In this document: piece by piece, positions 1 to 9,931 of the stretch
Numbering within the stretch: the stretch's first letter is position 1
Layout of the letters: each line of letters starts with the position of its first letter
From: Nicotiana tabacum
Taxonomy: Eukaryota; Streptophyta; Magnoliopsida; Solanales; Solanaceae
Direction of reading: 5' to 3'
Assembly: GCF_000715075.1 (NCBI RefSeq)
Contig: NC_134101.1
Coordinates: 132,322,237-132,386,236, forward strand
Length of the DNA: 64,000 nucleotides
Notes under the pieces: model-generated
What the model saw: the letters and a program-made list of their open reading frames with translations, nothing else
Databases searched by the model: none
Told to the model about the DNA's origin: nothing
Program-made: the position numbers and the translations under genes

Positions 1-777
1 GTAACTTGAGACAACAATTAATAACTAGTTATTAATCGCCTTCTAAGAATACCACAAAGGAATCAAAGATATCATAAAAGAGAAGTTATCTTACTACCTT
101 GAACTAAGAACTAGTAAAGGTTGAAAGATTAATCTCAAAGCACAAGTAACAAAGGTTCAAAAGAACTCTCAAAGTATGATATACTTAATCAATAAATGTA
201 GTGTCTTATGAATGAGAAGAACTCTTTATTTATAGGAGTTAAAAGCACTTAAAATAATGTAGGGGGTTGCTAAAAAGTCATCTAAATTAGGTAGGGGGAT
301 GCTAGGGGTCACAATAGCCATCAAACTTAGGTAGGTGGCTCCTAAGGGGTAACAAAAGCCATCAAAATTAAGTGGGGGGCGGCCAAATCCTTTTGGGGCA
401 GATTTGGGCCTTAAAACTATTAGTTTGGGCCATTGGTTTGGACTCCAATTGGGATCCTTTTGAAACACCCCCTTTTGGACCTCTTTTAAGGTCATTTTGA
501 GCCCTATTGGTGGACTTCAAGGGCTGATTTGGTAACCCAATCTTCCTCCTCTTGGACTTCAATTTGGACTACCAAATAATTGTAAAACTTGGACAATTCA
601 TCTCCTTTGGGCTTGAGCTCTTCCTCTATAATTAAAAGCTTCTTTATTTGCCATTGAAGTCTAGCAACCTTAGCTTGCAACTCTTTAGCTTGAGATCTTG
701 TAAATGGCCTTGGAGTTTCCAAAACTCTATCATCTCTATCATTGTCCTTAACTATATCCTTGTTCTTGATGCAATCA
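1..777 (-). repeat. Element B 3' LTR (partial, cut by window edge)
   Basis: This is the 3' LTR of the minus-strand Ty3/gypsy element B. It matches the complete LTRs at 12798-13808, 1796-2846 and 7728-8776. The element-internal border is at 777, where the LTR begins TGATTGCATC when read on the minus strand; the family start is TGATAGCATC. By comparison with the 5' LTR about 265 bp lie left of the window. The promoter region is present, with a TATA box at 227-234. The first part of the LTR, 504-777, is also coding: the pol frame of B continues through it. Relative to the 5' LTR of B there are about 20 substitutions over 745 aligned bases (by eye) plus a segment of about 30 bp near 115-145 that the 5' LTR lacks. 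Confidence 0.95.
227..234 (-). promoter_or_regulatory. TATA box of element B 3' LTR
   Basis: TATAAATA is read on the minus strand, at the same place as in the other three LTR copies of the family. Transcription would be expected to start about 25-35 bp further along the minus strand. The position is conserved, but activity is inferred. Confidence 0.6.
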
Positions 778-1451
778 TTCACCCCTTCTTGAAAATAATT
801 CGTCCTCGAATTCGATCCTACATCAAACAAAGATAAGTCAGCAACATTAATGGCACTTACTTCGAACTCACCAGGAAGGTCCAACTTGTAAGCATTGTCT
901 CCAATCCTTTCAAGGACTTGAAATCGGCCATCTCCTCTAGGATGCAACTTTGACTTTCTTTTGGAAGGAAATCTCTCCTTTCTAAAGTGAACCCAAACTA
1001 AATCTCCAGGTTTAAAAATAACTTGCTTTCGTCCCTTATTCTTTCTCAAGGCAGTTTGCTCATTTTTCTTCTTAATTGCAAGCCTTGTTTGTTCATGAAT
1101 TTTTTTCATCATCTCAGCCTTTGTCCTACCATCAAGATTAGCAATATCATTAGTTTGTAATGGTAATAAATCAAGGGGAGTGAAGGGATTAAAACCATAA
1201 ACAACCTCAAAAGGAGACATACCTGTAGAAGAATGGATTGTTCTATTGTAAGCAAATTCAATCATAGGTAAGTGATCTTCCCATGAAGTTAATTTACCTT
1301 TCAAAACAGCCCTCAACATGTTTCCTAAGGTTCTATTAACTACTTCAGTTTGTCCATCAGTTTGTGGGTGACAAGAAGTAGAAAACAACAATTTAGTACC
1401 TAACTTCCCCCAAAACACACGCCAAAAGTGGCTCAAAAACTTAGCATCCCT
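504..1451 (-). pseudogene. Element B integrase C-terminal half plus tail read into the LTR
   Basis: This is the continuation of the B integrase after the +1 lesion at 1452. It opens at the residues following the second catalytic Asp and includes the GQTE glutamate, 35 residues after that Asp as in DD35E integrases. It then runs through the region typical of plant Ty3/gypsy integrase C-termini (GDLVWVHFRKERFPSKRKSK, then a NVADLSLF-type stretch). No chromodomain is recognisable. The frame does not stop at the LTR border (777) but runs to 504. This adds about 90 residues with a [12 protein letters not shown] motif and a lysine/leucine-rich, probably helical stretch. The open frame reaches 1493, but the residues above 1451 are out of register with integrase. 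It is a broken gene: the rest of integrase lies at 1453-1795 and at 8782-8960 beyond element A. Confidence 0.85.
778..790 (-). other. Polypurine tract of element B
   Basis: On the minus strand AAGAAGGGGTGAA directly precedes the LTR start. It is the plus-strand primer site for reverse transcription. It differs by one base from the tract of element A. Confidence 0.8.
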
Positions 1452-1795
1452 AATCACTAACAATAGTTCTAGGTATACCATGAAATTTGACAACCTCTTT
1501 TACAAAAAGATCAGCAACATGTGAGGCATCATTAGTCTTTAAACAAGGAATAAAATGAGCCATTTTGGAGATCCTATCTACCACAACAATTATACTATCC
1601 TTACTATATCCATGGAAATATCAATCCAAGGTGAAGTAGGAATAGGTAATGGCGTGTAAAGACCATGTGGTAACACTTTAGATTTAGCTTGTTTACATTC
1701 CAAACACTGTGCGCACATTCTTTCAACATCTTTTCTCATTCCAGGCCAAAAGAAATTTTCAGCCAGTATGTCTAGTGTCTTTGGGACTCCAAAGT
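1452..1795 (-). pseudogene. Element B integrase, zinc-binding end and catalytic core, interrupted
   Basis: On the minus strand this starts at the break made by element A (1795). It carries the second half of the zinc-binding domain ([19 protein letters not shown], with both cysteines) and the first catalytic Asp (DISMD). About 28 bp present in element A are missing at about 1607, directly after that Asp. The frame is therefore shifted and stops at 1590-1592. The second catalytic Asp region follows, and an extra T at 1452 shifts the frame again. The histidine half of the zinc-binding domain lies on the other side of element A, at 8782-8830. Confidence 0.88.
1791..1795 (+). repeat. Target-site duplication AAAGT, left copy (element A)
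   Basis: AAAGT immediately precedes the 5' LTR of A and recurs at 8777-8781 immediately after its 3' LTR. Removing A and one copy restores a continuous integrase zinc-finger sequence in B, which proves the insertion point. Confidence 0.97.
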
Positions 1796-2846
1796 TGATA
1801 GCATCAAGAACAAGGATATAGTTAAGGACAATGATAGAGATGATAGAGTTTTGGAAGCTCCAAGGCCATTTACAAGATCTCAAGCTAAAGAGTTGCAAGC
1901 TAAGGTTGCTAGACTTCAATGGCAAATAAAGAAGCTTTTAATTGTAGAGGAAGAGCTCAAGCCCAAAGGAGATGAATTGTCCAAGTTTTACAATTATTTG
2001 GTAGTCCAAATTGAAGTCCAAGAGGAGGAAGATTGGGTTACCAAATCAGACCTTGAAGTCCACCAATAGGGCTCAAAATGACCTTAAAAGAGGTCCAAAA
2101 GGGGGTGTTTCAAAAGGAGCCCAATTGGAGTCCAAACTAATGGCCCAAACTAATAGTTTTAAGGCCCAAATCTCCCCCAAAAGGATTTGGCCGCCCCCCA
2201 CTTAATTTTGATAGCTTTTGTTACCCCTTAGGAGCCACCTACCTAAGTTTGATGGCTATTGTGACCCCTAGCAGCCCCCTACCTAATTTAGATGACTTTT
2301 TAGCAACCCCCTACATTATTTTAAGTGCTTTTAACTCCTATAAATAAGGAGTTCTTCTCATTCATAAGACACAACATTTATTGATTAAGTATATCATACT
2401 TTGAGAGTTCTTTTGAACCTTTGTTACTTGTGCTTTGAGATTTATCTTTCAACCTTTACTAGTTCTTAGTTCAAAGTAGTAAGATTACTTCTCTTTTATG
2501 ATATCTTTGATTCCTTTGTGGTATTCTTAGAAGGCGATTAATACTAGTTATTAATTGTTGTCTCAAGTTACTCGTAAAGTGGTCAAGATCCGAATCTATT
2601 GTTTTGATTTGCTTTTTAAGTAAAGGCGTTTGTTTTGTTCCATAAATCAAGACGTTGTTACTTTGATCTTGTCAAGGCTATAGAACTTACGTTCTTGGAA
2701 GTTCTTGGAATTCTTTCCTTGAATTCTTCCCATATCCTTTATTTTCATCTCTTTAATTCTAGTTGTTTAATTCCTTGTTGTTATTGCTTCCGCATTTACT
2801 TCTCAAATTCTTACTCTAATTTGGATTCCCGACCTAGTTGTTATCA
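1796..2846 (+). repeat. Element A 5' LTR
   Basis: Starts TGATAGCATC and ends GTTGTTATCA. The TATA box at 2339-2346 puts U3 at roughly 1796-2370. It retains the base near 1808 that the 3' LTR has lost, so the pol-tail frame (open reading 1851-2069, [12 protein letters not shown] motif) is intact here, although at this end of the element it is not part of pol. Confidence 0.97.
2339..2346 (+). promoter_or_regulatory. TATA box of element A 5' LTR
   Basis: TATAAATA is conserved in place in all four LTR copies in the window. It is the likely core promoter for the genomic RNA. Confidence 0.65.
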
Positions 2847-2848
2847 AG

Positions 2849-2860
2849 TGGTATCAGAGC
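2849..2860 (+). other. Primer-binding site, initiator-Met tRNA (element A)
   Basis: TGGTATCAGAGC begins 3 bases after the 5' LTR. It is the usual plant PBS complementary to the 3' end of tRNA-iMet. Confidence 0.93.
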
Positions 2861-3121
2861 GGTTTTTATCAAGATTTCGTTCTTTGTACGTCTTGGGATT
2901 TCTTGAATACTAAGAGCAAAGAAAAGAAAAGAAAAAAAATTAAAAAAAAACGAAAATCAGTTTTTAGAACAAAAAATAGAATTGCGTGCTGAATTTTACT
3001 ACTAAGAATTTCATACGAGTTGGGTTTAATTATAAATCTACAAAGTATTTTTTTCAAAGGTTATTACGAGAAAAAAAAAGAGCTAACTTTTGTGATACAG
3101 TTTACACTTTTTTTTTTAAAG
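2861..3121 (+). other. Element A untranslated leader
   Basis: A/T-rich leader between the PBS and the gag start. No gene is seen. The reading frame of gag is open upstream to 3020, but the extension is low-complexity leader and the start at 3122 is shared with element B. Compared with B, 190 bp are absent here (the B segment is 12465-12654). Confidence 0.7.
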
Positions 3122-4552
3122 ATGTCGCGTACAGGTAGTGATGATGAACGAAGGGTTCTTCAAGAAGCTGAAATCAAAACAAGAAATGATTTTACCTTGC
3201 AAGCTATGCATCAACAATTTGAAAGGTTGAATTTGCAACTCCAAGAGATGAGGGATACCATTGCTGATCAAAATGATACAATAGCTGAACTTAGGAGGGA
3301 AAATAATGTTAGACCCCAAGCTAGGAGGAATGTACCCCATGCTCCCATTGTAAATCAAGAAAACCCTATAGATGATTTTAATGATATTGATTTTGATAGG
3401 GTGGGAAGAGATAGGAGGGGACAAAGAGGTAGAGTAGAAGATGATAATATAAGTAGTATAAAGATGAAGATGCCATCATTCAAGGGAGCAAGGGACCCAG
3501 ACTTGTACCTTGATTGGGAGAGAAAGGTTGAAGCCATCTTTGATTGTCACAACTACTCTGAGGGTAAGAAAGTTAAACTTGCTGTTGTTGAGTTTTCTGA
3601 CTATGCTGCTATTTGGTGGAAAAAGCTTGCTAGGGACAGATTGCAAGAAGGACAAGCACCAGTTGCTACTTGGGCTGAGATGAAGAGGGTGATGAGGAAG
3701 AGATTCGTGCCATCACACTTTCAAAGAGAGCTACAACAACGTCTTCAAACATTGAAGCAAGGGTCCATGTCTGTGGATGAGTACTTTAAGGCTATGGATA
3801 TGGCTATGATCCAAGCTAATTGTACAGAGGAAGAAGAGGCTACAATGGCTAGGTTTTTAAATGGTTTAAATAAGGAAATAGCTGATGTAGTAGAATTACA
3901 ACAATATGTAACAATAGATGAGTTAGTTGATTTGTTTGTAAAGATAGAAAATCAAAATAAAAGAAAGCAGACTAGCTCGTGGAAAGGTCGGACAAGCACC
4001 ATCTCCAAGAAGCCATGGCCATATCATGAGATGAAGAGTTCTTCTAGACCTCAAGAAGACAAGGGTAAAGATAAATTTGAGAACAAAGAGGGAGGTAAAA
4101 CCTTTAACCCTAAACCTTTTACACCTTCTAGTTCTATTCAATGTCATAAATGTAAAGGAAGGGGTCATATAATGCATGAATGTCCAAGTAGAAGAAACAT
4201 CATTCTTAGAGAAGATGGAGGATATGAGAGTGAAAAAGGTGAGGGAGAAGAAGAGGGAGATGTGAGTGATGAAGATGATGTAGAACTACCTAATGAGGGC
4301 ATGATTGGGGTAGTTAGAAGGATTATGACTATCAATTTGGCAAGCAATAGTGAAGAACAAAGGGAGAATATATTCCATACTAGGTGTGGGATAAAGGGAA
4401 AAACTTGCTCTATGATCATTGATTGTGGTAGTTGTGCTAATGTGGTGAGTTCATACTTTGTGGAAAAATTGGGACTTGCATGCATGAAACACCCTACTCC
4501 ATATAGACTCCAATGGTTAAATGATAGTGGTGAACTAAAGGTAAACAAATAG
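3122..4552 (+). pseudogene. gag: Element A gag and start of protease
   Basis: The frame opens MSRTGSDDERRV at 3122, matching the start in B (12332). It begins with a charged, probably coiled-coil stretch (about residues 15-65). The plant Retrotrans_gag capsid domain follows (about residues 115-270; ISSIKMKMPSFKGARDPDLY, then WWKKLARDRL, WAEMKRVMRKRFVPSHFQ, QGSMSVDEYFKAM). Next come a basic region and a CCHC zinc knuckle CHKCKGRGHIMHEC at residues 341-354 that binds RNA. The aspartic protease motif is at residues 434-436, Asp-Cys-Gly here versus Asp-Ser-Gly in B. The frame ends at TAG 4550-4552 where B has CAG (Gln). This is a nonsense mutation, since the same frame continues at 4556. The capsid part itself is intact and could in principle still be translated. 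Confidence 0.93.
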
Positions 4553-4897
4553 TGCATGATTTCATTTAATGTTGGTAGATATGAGGATGATATTCTTTGT
4601 GACATAATACCTATGCAAGCTTGTCATATCTTACTGGGTCGTCCTTGGCAGTATGACAGGAATGTTTTTCATGATGGAAGAAAGAATAGATATTCTCTTG
4701 AACTAAATGGCAGGAAATTTACTCTTGCACCTTTATCAGCTTCTCAAGTGTTTGAAGATCAAAAGAGATTAAGAGAAACAATGGGAAAACCAAGGGGAGA
4801 GATAAAAACTGAGCTTGAGGAAAAAGAAAAGAAAGAAGGCCAAGAATTAGAAAAAAGAGAGATGGCCGAGAGAAAGAGAGAGAGGGCAGCAATTTGA
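4553..4897 (+). pseudogene. Element A protease C-terminal part and linker, frameshifted
   Basis: This continues the gag frame after the nonsense codon. The protease end is visible (ISFNVGRYEDDILCDIIPMQ, then ILLGRPWQYDRN, the usual ILGRPW block of plant Ty3/gypsy proteases). A Lys/Glu-rich linker follows. An A-run near 4851-4857 is one base shorter than in B, so the frame leaves register and ends at 4897. A second A-run near 4967-4976 is also one base shorter, and from there the frame agrees with RT. The stretch 4898-5057 is the out-of-frame linker and holds no other gene. Confidence 0.88.
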
Positions 4898-5057
4898 GAG
4901 AAGAGATAAAAAAGGGTTTGAATGAAAAAATAGACAGTCTTGGTGAGAGGAAAGAGGTTAAGGAAAGAAAAAAGAGAGTTTTTATATAAAAACCAAAGAG
5001 TGTTTAAATGCAAGAAAAGAGGGGCTGCCCATAATACTACTTACTTACAAAGAGACT

Positions 5058-5528
5058 TTGATTAATTCTGAGTTGCTAACTTCTTCTTTGCCAAGTAGTA
5101 TTTCTTCTCTTTTGCAGGATTTTGAAGATGTCTTTCCAGAAGATATTCCTAATGGATTGCCACCTTTACGTGGCATTGAGCATCAAATTGATTTTGTACC
5201 TGGATCACAAATCCCAAATAGGCCAGCCTATAGGAGTAATCCAGAAGAGACAAAAGAACTTCAAAGGCAAGTTGAGGAGTTGCTTGAGAAAGGCTTTGTG
5301 AGAGAGAGCATGAGCCCTTGCTCGGTTCCCATCCTATTGTTACCAAAAAAGGATGGAACTTGGAGGATGTGCGTAGATTGTAGAGCAATCAACAAGATTA
5401 CGGTAAAGTATCGCCACCCTATTCCTTGTCTTGATGACATGTTGGATCAATTACATGGATCCAAAATCTTTTCTAAAATTGATCTAAAAAGTGGTTACCA
5501 TCAGATTCGAATGAATCCTGGAGATTAA
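5058..5528 (+). pseudogene. Element A reverse transcriptase, N-terminal part
   Basis: RT fingers and palm start: DVFPEDIPNGLPPLRGIEHQ, then a PILLLPKKDGTWRMCVDCRA block, then FSKIDLKSGYHQIR, which carries the first catalytic Asp of RT. The frame ends at TAA 5526-5528 in the place of a Glu codon conserved in the family, and the same frame goes on directly afterwards. Element B has the same TAA at 9932-9934, so this stop was inherited from the common source. 5058 is only where the open stretch is conventionally begun; the protein would be part of a gag-pol polyprotein. Confidence 0.92.
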
Positions 5529-7049
5529 TGGAAAACTGCTTTTAAGACCAAATATGGGCTTTACGAGTGGTTAGTTATGCCTTTTGGCTTGACTAATGCA
5601 CCTAGCACTTTCATGAGATTAATGAATCATGTTTTTAAGGATTTTCATGGAAAATTTGTTGTGGTGTACTTCGATGATATCTTGGTCTTTTCTAACAGTT
5701 TAGAAGAGCATGTAGAACACCTAAAACAAATTTTTGAAGTTCTTAGAAAGCAATTTTTATTTGCTAATCTTAAAAAGTGTACTTTTTATGTGGATCGTGT
5801 GATTTTCTTGGGTTTTGTAGTTAGTTCTAAAGGAGTTGAGGTTGATGAAGAGAAAATCAAAGCAATAGAAGAATGGCCTAAACCTAAGAGTGTAGCTGAA
5901 GTTAGGAGTTTTCATGGACTTGCTAGTTTTTATAGGAGGTTTGTGAGAGACATTAGTACCATTGCTTCTCCTTTAACTGAAGTTATTAAAAAGGATAAGA
6001 TTTTTAAATGGGGAAAAGAACAAGATGATGCTTTTAACTTGTTGAAAGAAAAGTTATGTTCTGCTCCATTGTTACAATTGCCTGATTTTTCTAAATCTTT
6101 TGAAATTGAATGTGATGCTTCGGGCAAAGGAATAGGTGCTGTTTTGATGCAAGATTCTAAACCTATTGCCTACTTTAGTGAAAAGTTAAGTGGAGCCACA
6201 TTGAACTATTCCACTTATGACAAAGAGCTATATGCTTTGGTAAGGGCTTTAACCACATGGCAACATTACTTGTGGCCAAGAGAGTTTGTCATTAAAACTG
6301 ATCATGAATCCTTGAAATACTTGAAGAGTCAAGGTAAGCTTAGTAGAAGGCATGCTAAGTGGGTTGAATTCATTGAAACGTTTCCTTATGTAATTTCTTA
6401 CAAACAAGGGAAAGAAAATGTTGTTGCTGATGCACTTTCAAGGAGGTATGTCTTAGTTTCTACCCTGACTTCTAAATTAATGGGTTTTGATCAAATCAAG
6501 GGACTTTATGCTAATGATGTTGATTTTGGCAAAATTTTTGCAGATTGTAAGTTGAGTCCTTTTGAGAGGTTTAACCTCCAAGATGGCTTTCTCTTTAAGG
6601 AAAATAAGTTGTGTATTCCTAATTGCTCTTTACGTGAAGTATTTGTAAGGGAAGCACATTGTGGAGGGCTTATGGGACACTTTGGAGTCCCAAAGACACT
6701 AGACATACTGGCCGAAAATTTCTTTTGGCCTGGAATGAGAAAAGATGTTGAAAGAATGTGCGCACAGTGTTTGGAATGTAAACAAGCTAAATCTAAAGTG
6801 TTACCACATGGTCTTTACACGCCATTACCTGTTCCTACTTCGCCTTGGATTGATATTTCCATGGATTTTGTGTTAGGTTTGCCTAGAACAAGATATGGTA
6901 AGGATAGTATATTTGTTGTGGTAGATAGGTTCTCCAAAATGGCTCATTTTATTCCTTGTTTAAAGACTAATGATGCCTCACATGTTGCTGATCTTTTTGT
7001 AAAAGAGGTTGTCAAATTTCATGGTATACCTAGAACTATTGTTAGTGAT
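5529..7049 (+). pseudogene. pol: Element A RT C-terminal part, RNase H and integrase N-terminal half
   Basis: This has the same frame as the preceding RT part. The RT active site YFDD is encoded at 5667-5678 (YFDDILVFS). The RNase H domain follows, with the Asp in [11 protein letters not shown] (codon 6114-6116) and the TDHESLKYL block (Asp at 6300-6302). The integrase HHCC zinc-binding domain runs from the His at 6657 to cysteines at 6759-6761 and 6768-6770. The catalytic core has its first Asp in DISMDF (6864-6866) and its second in the codon 7047-7049. An extra T at 7050 then gives TAG and ends the frame at 7052. B has the same extra base at 1452. The part between the two breaks is otherwise complete, more than 500 codons. 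Confidence 0.93.
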
Positions 7050-7050
7050 T

Positions 7051-7752
7051 AGGGATGCTAAGTTTTTGAGCCACTTTTGGCGTGTGTTTTGGGGGAAGTT
7101 AGGTACTAAATTGTTGTTTTCTACTTCTTTTCACCCACAAACTGATGGACAAACTGAAGTAGTTAATAGAACCTTAGGAAACATGTTGAGGGCTGTTTTG
7201 AAAGGTAAATTAACTTCAAGAGAAGATCACTTACCTATGATTGAATTTGCTTACAATAGAACAATCCATTCTTCTACAGGTATGTCTCCTTTTGAGGTTG
7301 TTTATGGTTTTAATCCCTTCACTCCCCTTGATTTATTACCATTACAAACTAATGATATTGCTAATCTTGATGGTAGGACAAAGGCTGAGATGATGAAAAA
7401 AATTTATGAACAAACAAGGCTTGCAATTGAGAAGAAAAATGAGCAAACTGCCTTGAGAAAGAATAAGGGACGAAAGCAAGTTATTTTTAAACATGGAGAT
7501 TTAGTTTGGGTTCACTTTAGAAAGGAGAGATTTCCTTCCAAAAGGAAGTCAAAGTTGCATCCTAGAGGAGATGACCCATTTCAAGTCCTTGAAAGGATTG
7601 GGGACAATGCTTACAAGTTGGACCTTCCTGGTGAGTTCCAAGTAAGTGCCACATTTAATGTTGCTGACTTATCTTTGTTTGATGTAGGATCGAATTCGAG
7701 GACGAATTCTTTTCAAGAAGGGGGGAATGATAGCATCAAGACAAGGATATAG
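7051..7752 (+). pseudogene. Element A integrase C-terminal half
   Basis: Integrase resumes in the +1 frame after the inserted T. The third catalytic residue is Glu in GQTE (codon 7156-7158), 35 residues after the second Asp. The C-terminal domain contains GDLVWVHFRKERFPSKRKSK and a FNVADLSLFDVG block. The frame crosses the LTR border at 7728 but stops at 7752, because one base is missing near 7739 compared with the 5' LTR and with B. The tail that B encodes therefore lies in another frame at 7782-7997. Confidence 0.9.
7715..7727 (+). other. Polypurine tract of element A
   Basis: AAGAAGGGGGGAA directly precedes the 3' LTR and is the plus-strand DNA primer site. Confidence 0.88.
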
Positions 7753-7781
7753 TTAAGGACAATGATAGAGATGATAGAGTT

Positions 7782-7997
7782 TTGGAAGCTCCAAGGCCAT
7801 TTACAAGATCTCAATCTAAAGAGTTGCAAGCTAAGGTTGCTAGACTTCAATGGCAAATAAAGAAGCTTTTAATTGTAGAGGAAGAGATCAAGCCTAAAGG
7901 AGATGAATTGTCCAAGTTTTACAATTATTTGGTAGTCCAAATTGAAGTCCAAGAGGAGGATGATTGGGTTACCAAATCAGCCCTTGAAGTCCACTAA
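7782..7997 (+). pseudogene. Pol C-terminal tail inside element A 3' LTR, out of frame
   Basis: 71 codons with [12 protein letters not shown] and a Lys/Leu/Glu-rich helical stretch. In B the homologous sequence is fused in frame to integrase. Here it is separated by the one-base loss near 7739. It is not a separate gene; it is the detached end of pol. Its function is unknown. TRSxAKxL-type ends of pol that overlap the LTR are known from some plant Ty3/gypsy lineages. Confidence 0.7.
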
Positions 7998-8268
7998 TAG
8001 GGCTCAAAATGACCTTAAAAGAGGTCCAAAAGGGGGTGTTTCAAAAGGAGCCCAATTGGAGTCCAAACCAATGGCCCAAACTAATAGTTTTAAGGCCCAA
8101 ATCTGCCCCAAAAGGATTTGGCCGCCCCCACTTAATTTTGATGGCTTTTGTTACCCCTTAGGAGCCACCTACCTAAGTTTGATGGCTATTGTGACCCCTA
8201 GCAGCCCCCTACCTAATTTAGATGACTTTTTAGCAACCCCCTACATTATTTTAAGTGCTTTTAACTCC

Positions 8269-8276
8269 TATAAATA
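8269..8276 (+). promoter_or_regulatory. TATA box of element A 3' LTR
   Basis: TATAAATA, at the position equivalent to 2339-2346. If active, transcription would run into the flanking element B in its antisense direction. Confidence 0.55.
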
Positions 8277-8776
8277 AGGAGTTCTTCTCATTCATAAGAC
8301 ACAACATTTATTGATTAAGTATATCATACTTTGAGAGTTCTTTTGAACCTTTGTTACTTGTGCTTTGAGATTTATCTTTCAACCTTTACTAGTTCTTAGT
8401 TCAAGGTAGTAAGATTACTTCTCTTTTATGATATCTTTGATTCCTTTGTGGTATTCTTAGAAGGCGATTAATACTAGTTATTAATTGTTGTCTCAAGTTA
8501 CTCGTAAAGTGGTCAAGATCCGAATCTATTGTTTTGATTTGCTTTTTAAGTAAAGGCGTTTGTTTTGTTCCATAAATCAAGACGTTGTTACTTTGATCTT
8601 GTCAAGGCTATAGAACTTACGTTCTTGGAAGTTCTTGGAATTCTTTCCTTGAATTCTTCCCATATCCTTTATTTTCATCTCTTTAATTCTAGTTGTTTAA
8701 TTCCTTGTTGTTATTGCTTCCGCATTTACTTCTCAAATTCTTACTCTAATTTGGATTCCCGACCTAGTTGTTATCA

Positions 8777-8781
8777 AAAGT
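8777..8781 (+). repeat. Target-site duplication AAAGT, right copy (element A)
   Basis: Identical to 1791-1795; it follows the TATCA end of the 3' LTR directly. Confidence 0.97.
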
Positions 8782-9883
8782 GTCCCATAAGCCCTCCACA
8801 ATATGCTTCCCTTACAAATACTTCATGTAAAGAGCAATTAGGAATGCACAACTTATTTTCCTTAAAGAGAAAGCCATCTTGGAGGTTAAACCTCTCAAAA
8901 GGACTCAACTTACATTCTGCAAAAATTTTGCCAAAATCAACATCATTTGAATAAAGTCCCTTGATTTGATCAAAACCCATTAGTTTAGAAGTCAAGGTAG
9001 AAATTAAGACATACCTCCTTGAAAGTGCATCAGCAACAACAGTTTCTTTCCCTTGTTTGTAAGAAATTACATAAGGAAATGTTTCAATGAATTCAACCCA
9101 CTTAGCATGCCTTCTACTAAGCTTACCTTGACTCTTCAAGTATTTCAAGGATTCATGATCAGTTTTAATGACAAACTCTCTTGGCCACAAGTAATGTTGT
9201 CATGTGGCTAAAGACCTTACCAAAGCATATAGCTCTTTGTCATAAGTGGAATAGTTCAATGTGGCTCCACTCAACTTTTAACTAAAGTAGGCAATAGGTT
9301 TAGAATCTTGCATCAAAACAGCACCTATTCCTTTGCCCGAAGCATCACATTCGATTTCAAAAGATTTAGAAAAATCAGGCAATTGTAACAATGGAGCAGA
9401 ACATAACTTTTCTTTCAACAAGTTAAAACCATCATCTTGTTCTTTTCCCCATTTAAAAATCTTATCCTTTTTAATAACTTCAGTTAAAGGAGAAGCAATG
9501 GTACTAATGTCTCTCACAAACCTCCTATAAAAACTAGCAAGTCCATGAAAACTCCTAACTTCAGCTACACTCTTAGGTTTAGGCCATTCTTCTATTGCTT
9601 TGATTTTCTCTTCATCAACCTCAACTCCTTTAGAACTAACTACAAAACCCAAGAAAATCACACGATCCACATAAAAAGTACACTTTTTAAGATTAGCAAA
9701 TAAAAATTGCTTTCTAAGAACTTCAAAAATTTGTTTTAGGTGTTCTACATGCTCTTCTAAACTGTTAGAAAAGACCAAGATATCATCGAAGTACACCACA
9801 ACAAATTTTCCATGAAAATCCTTAAAAACATGATTCATTAATCTCATGAAAGTGCTAGGTGCATTAGTCAAGCCAAAAGGCAT
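8782..9883 (-). pseudogene. Element B RT end, RNase H and start of integrase
   Basis: Read on the minus strand from 9883 this has the RT active site YFDDILVFS, the RNase H Asp block ([14 protein letters not shown]), TDHESLKYL and the start of the integrase zinc-binding domain ([10 protein letters not shown], with Tyr-Cys where A has His-Cys). There it is broken by element A. Two nonsense codons private to B lie in RNase H: TAA at 9278-9280 (Glu in A) and TGA at 9200-9202 (Trp in A). The second half of the zinc-binding domain continues at 1795 and below. Confidence 0.92.
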
Positions 9884-9931
9884 AACTAACCACTCGTAAA
9901 GCCCATATTTGGTCTTAAAAGCAGTTTTCCA

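Larger units (their letters stand above)
1796..8776 (+). mobile_element. Element A: complete Ty3/gypsy LTR retrotransposon, inactive
   Basis: The element is 6981 bp and has, in order, 5' LTR, initiator-Met PBS, leader, gag, protease, RT, RNase H, integrase, polypurine tract and 3' LTR. The order RT-RNase H-integrase defines Ty3/gypsy (Metaviridae). It is bounded by 5-bp target-site duplications. The LTRs are 1051 and 1049 bp and differ by about ten substitutions and two single-base indels (by eye), so the insertion is young. The coding region has five lesions before the 3' LTR: nonsense at 4550-4552, -1 near 4851-4857, -1 near 4967-4976, nonsense at 5526-5528 and +1 at 7050. A further -1 lies near 7739. 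It cannot make a full polyprotein by normal translation. No env-like gene and no chromodomain were seen. Confidence 0.96.
7728..8776 (+). repeat. Element A 3' LTR
   Basis: TGATAGCATC to GTTGTTATCA, 1049 bp, nearly identical to 1796-2846. It contains a TATA box at 8269-8276. Confidence 0.97.

Noticed and set aside
648..836. 62-codon plus-strand ORF, repeated at 13679-14113, with a hydrophobic stretch
   Set aside because: It is antisense to the LTR-encoded pol tail. The version at 13679 then runs on into the satellite. It appears only because the LTR is repeated.
1590..1925. 111-codon minus-strand ORF joining LTR antisense to integrase
   Set aside because: It is a chance fusion across the border of elements A and B at 1795/1796; its two halves have different origins.
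5526..5528. Programmed readthrough of the RT stop codon
   Set aside because: It lies inside the RT palm domain, where no known Ty3/gypsy element places a recoding site. Inheritance of a defect is simpler. It is kept only as an alternative in the finding on shared lesions.
7009..7050. Met start at 7009 as the start of a separate integrase protein
   Set aside because: The first 14 codons are the +1 frame of sequence that encodes integrase in the other frame. The true domain continues from the preceding frame, so this is a frameshift and not a start.
7050..8776. Env-like gene or chromodomain downstream of integrase
   Set aside because: There is no open frame between the integrase end and the LTR, and no chromodomain-like residues in the integrase tail.
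8565..8954. 129-codon plus-strand ORF
   Set aside because: It crosses the 3' LTR end of A into antisense integrase of B. The LTR part also occurs at 2635-2913 with a different end.
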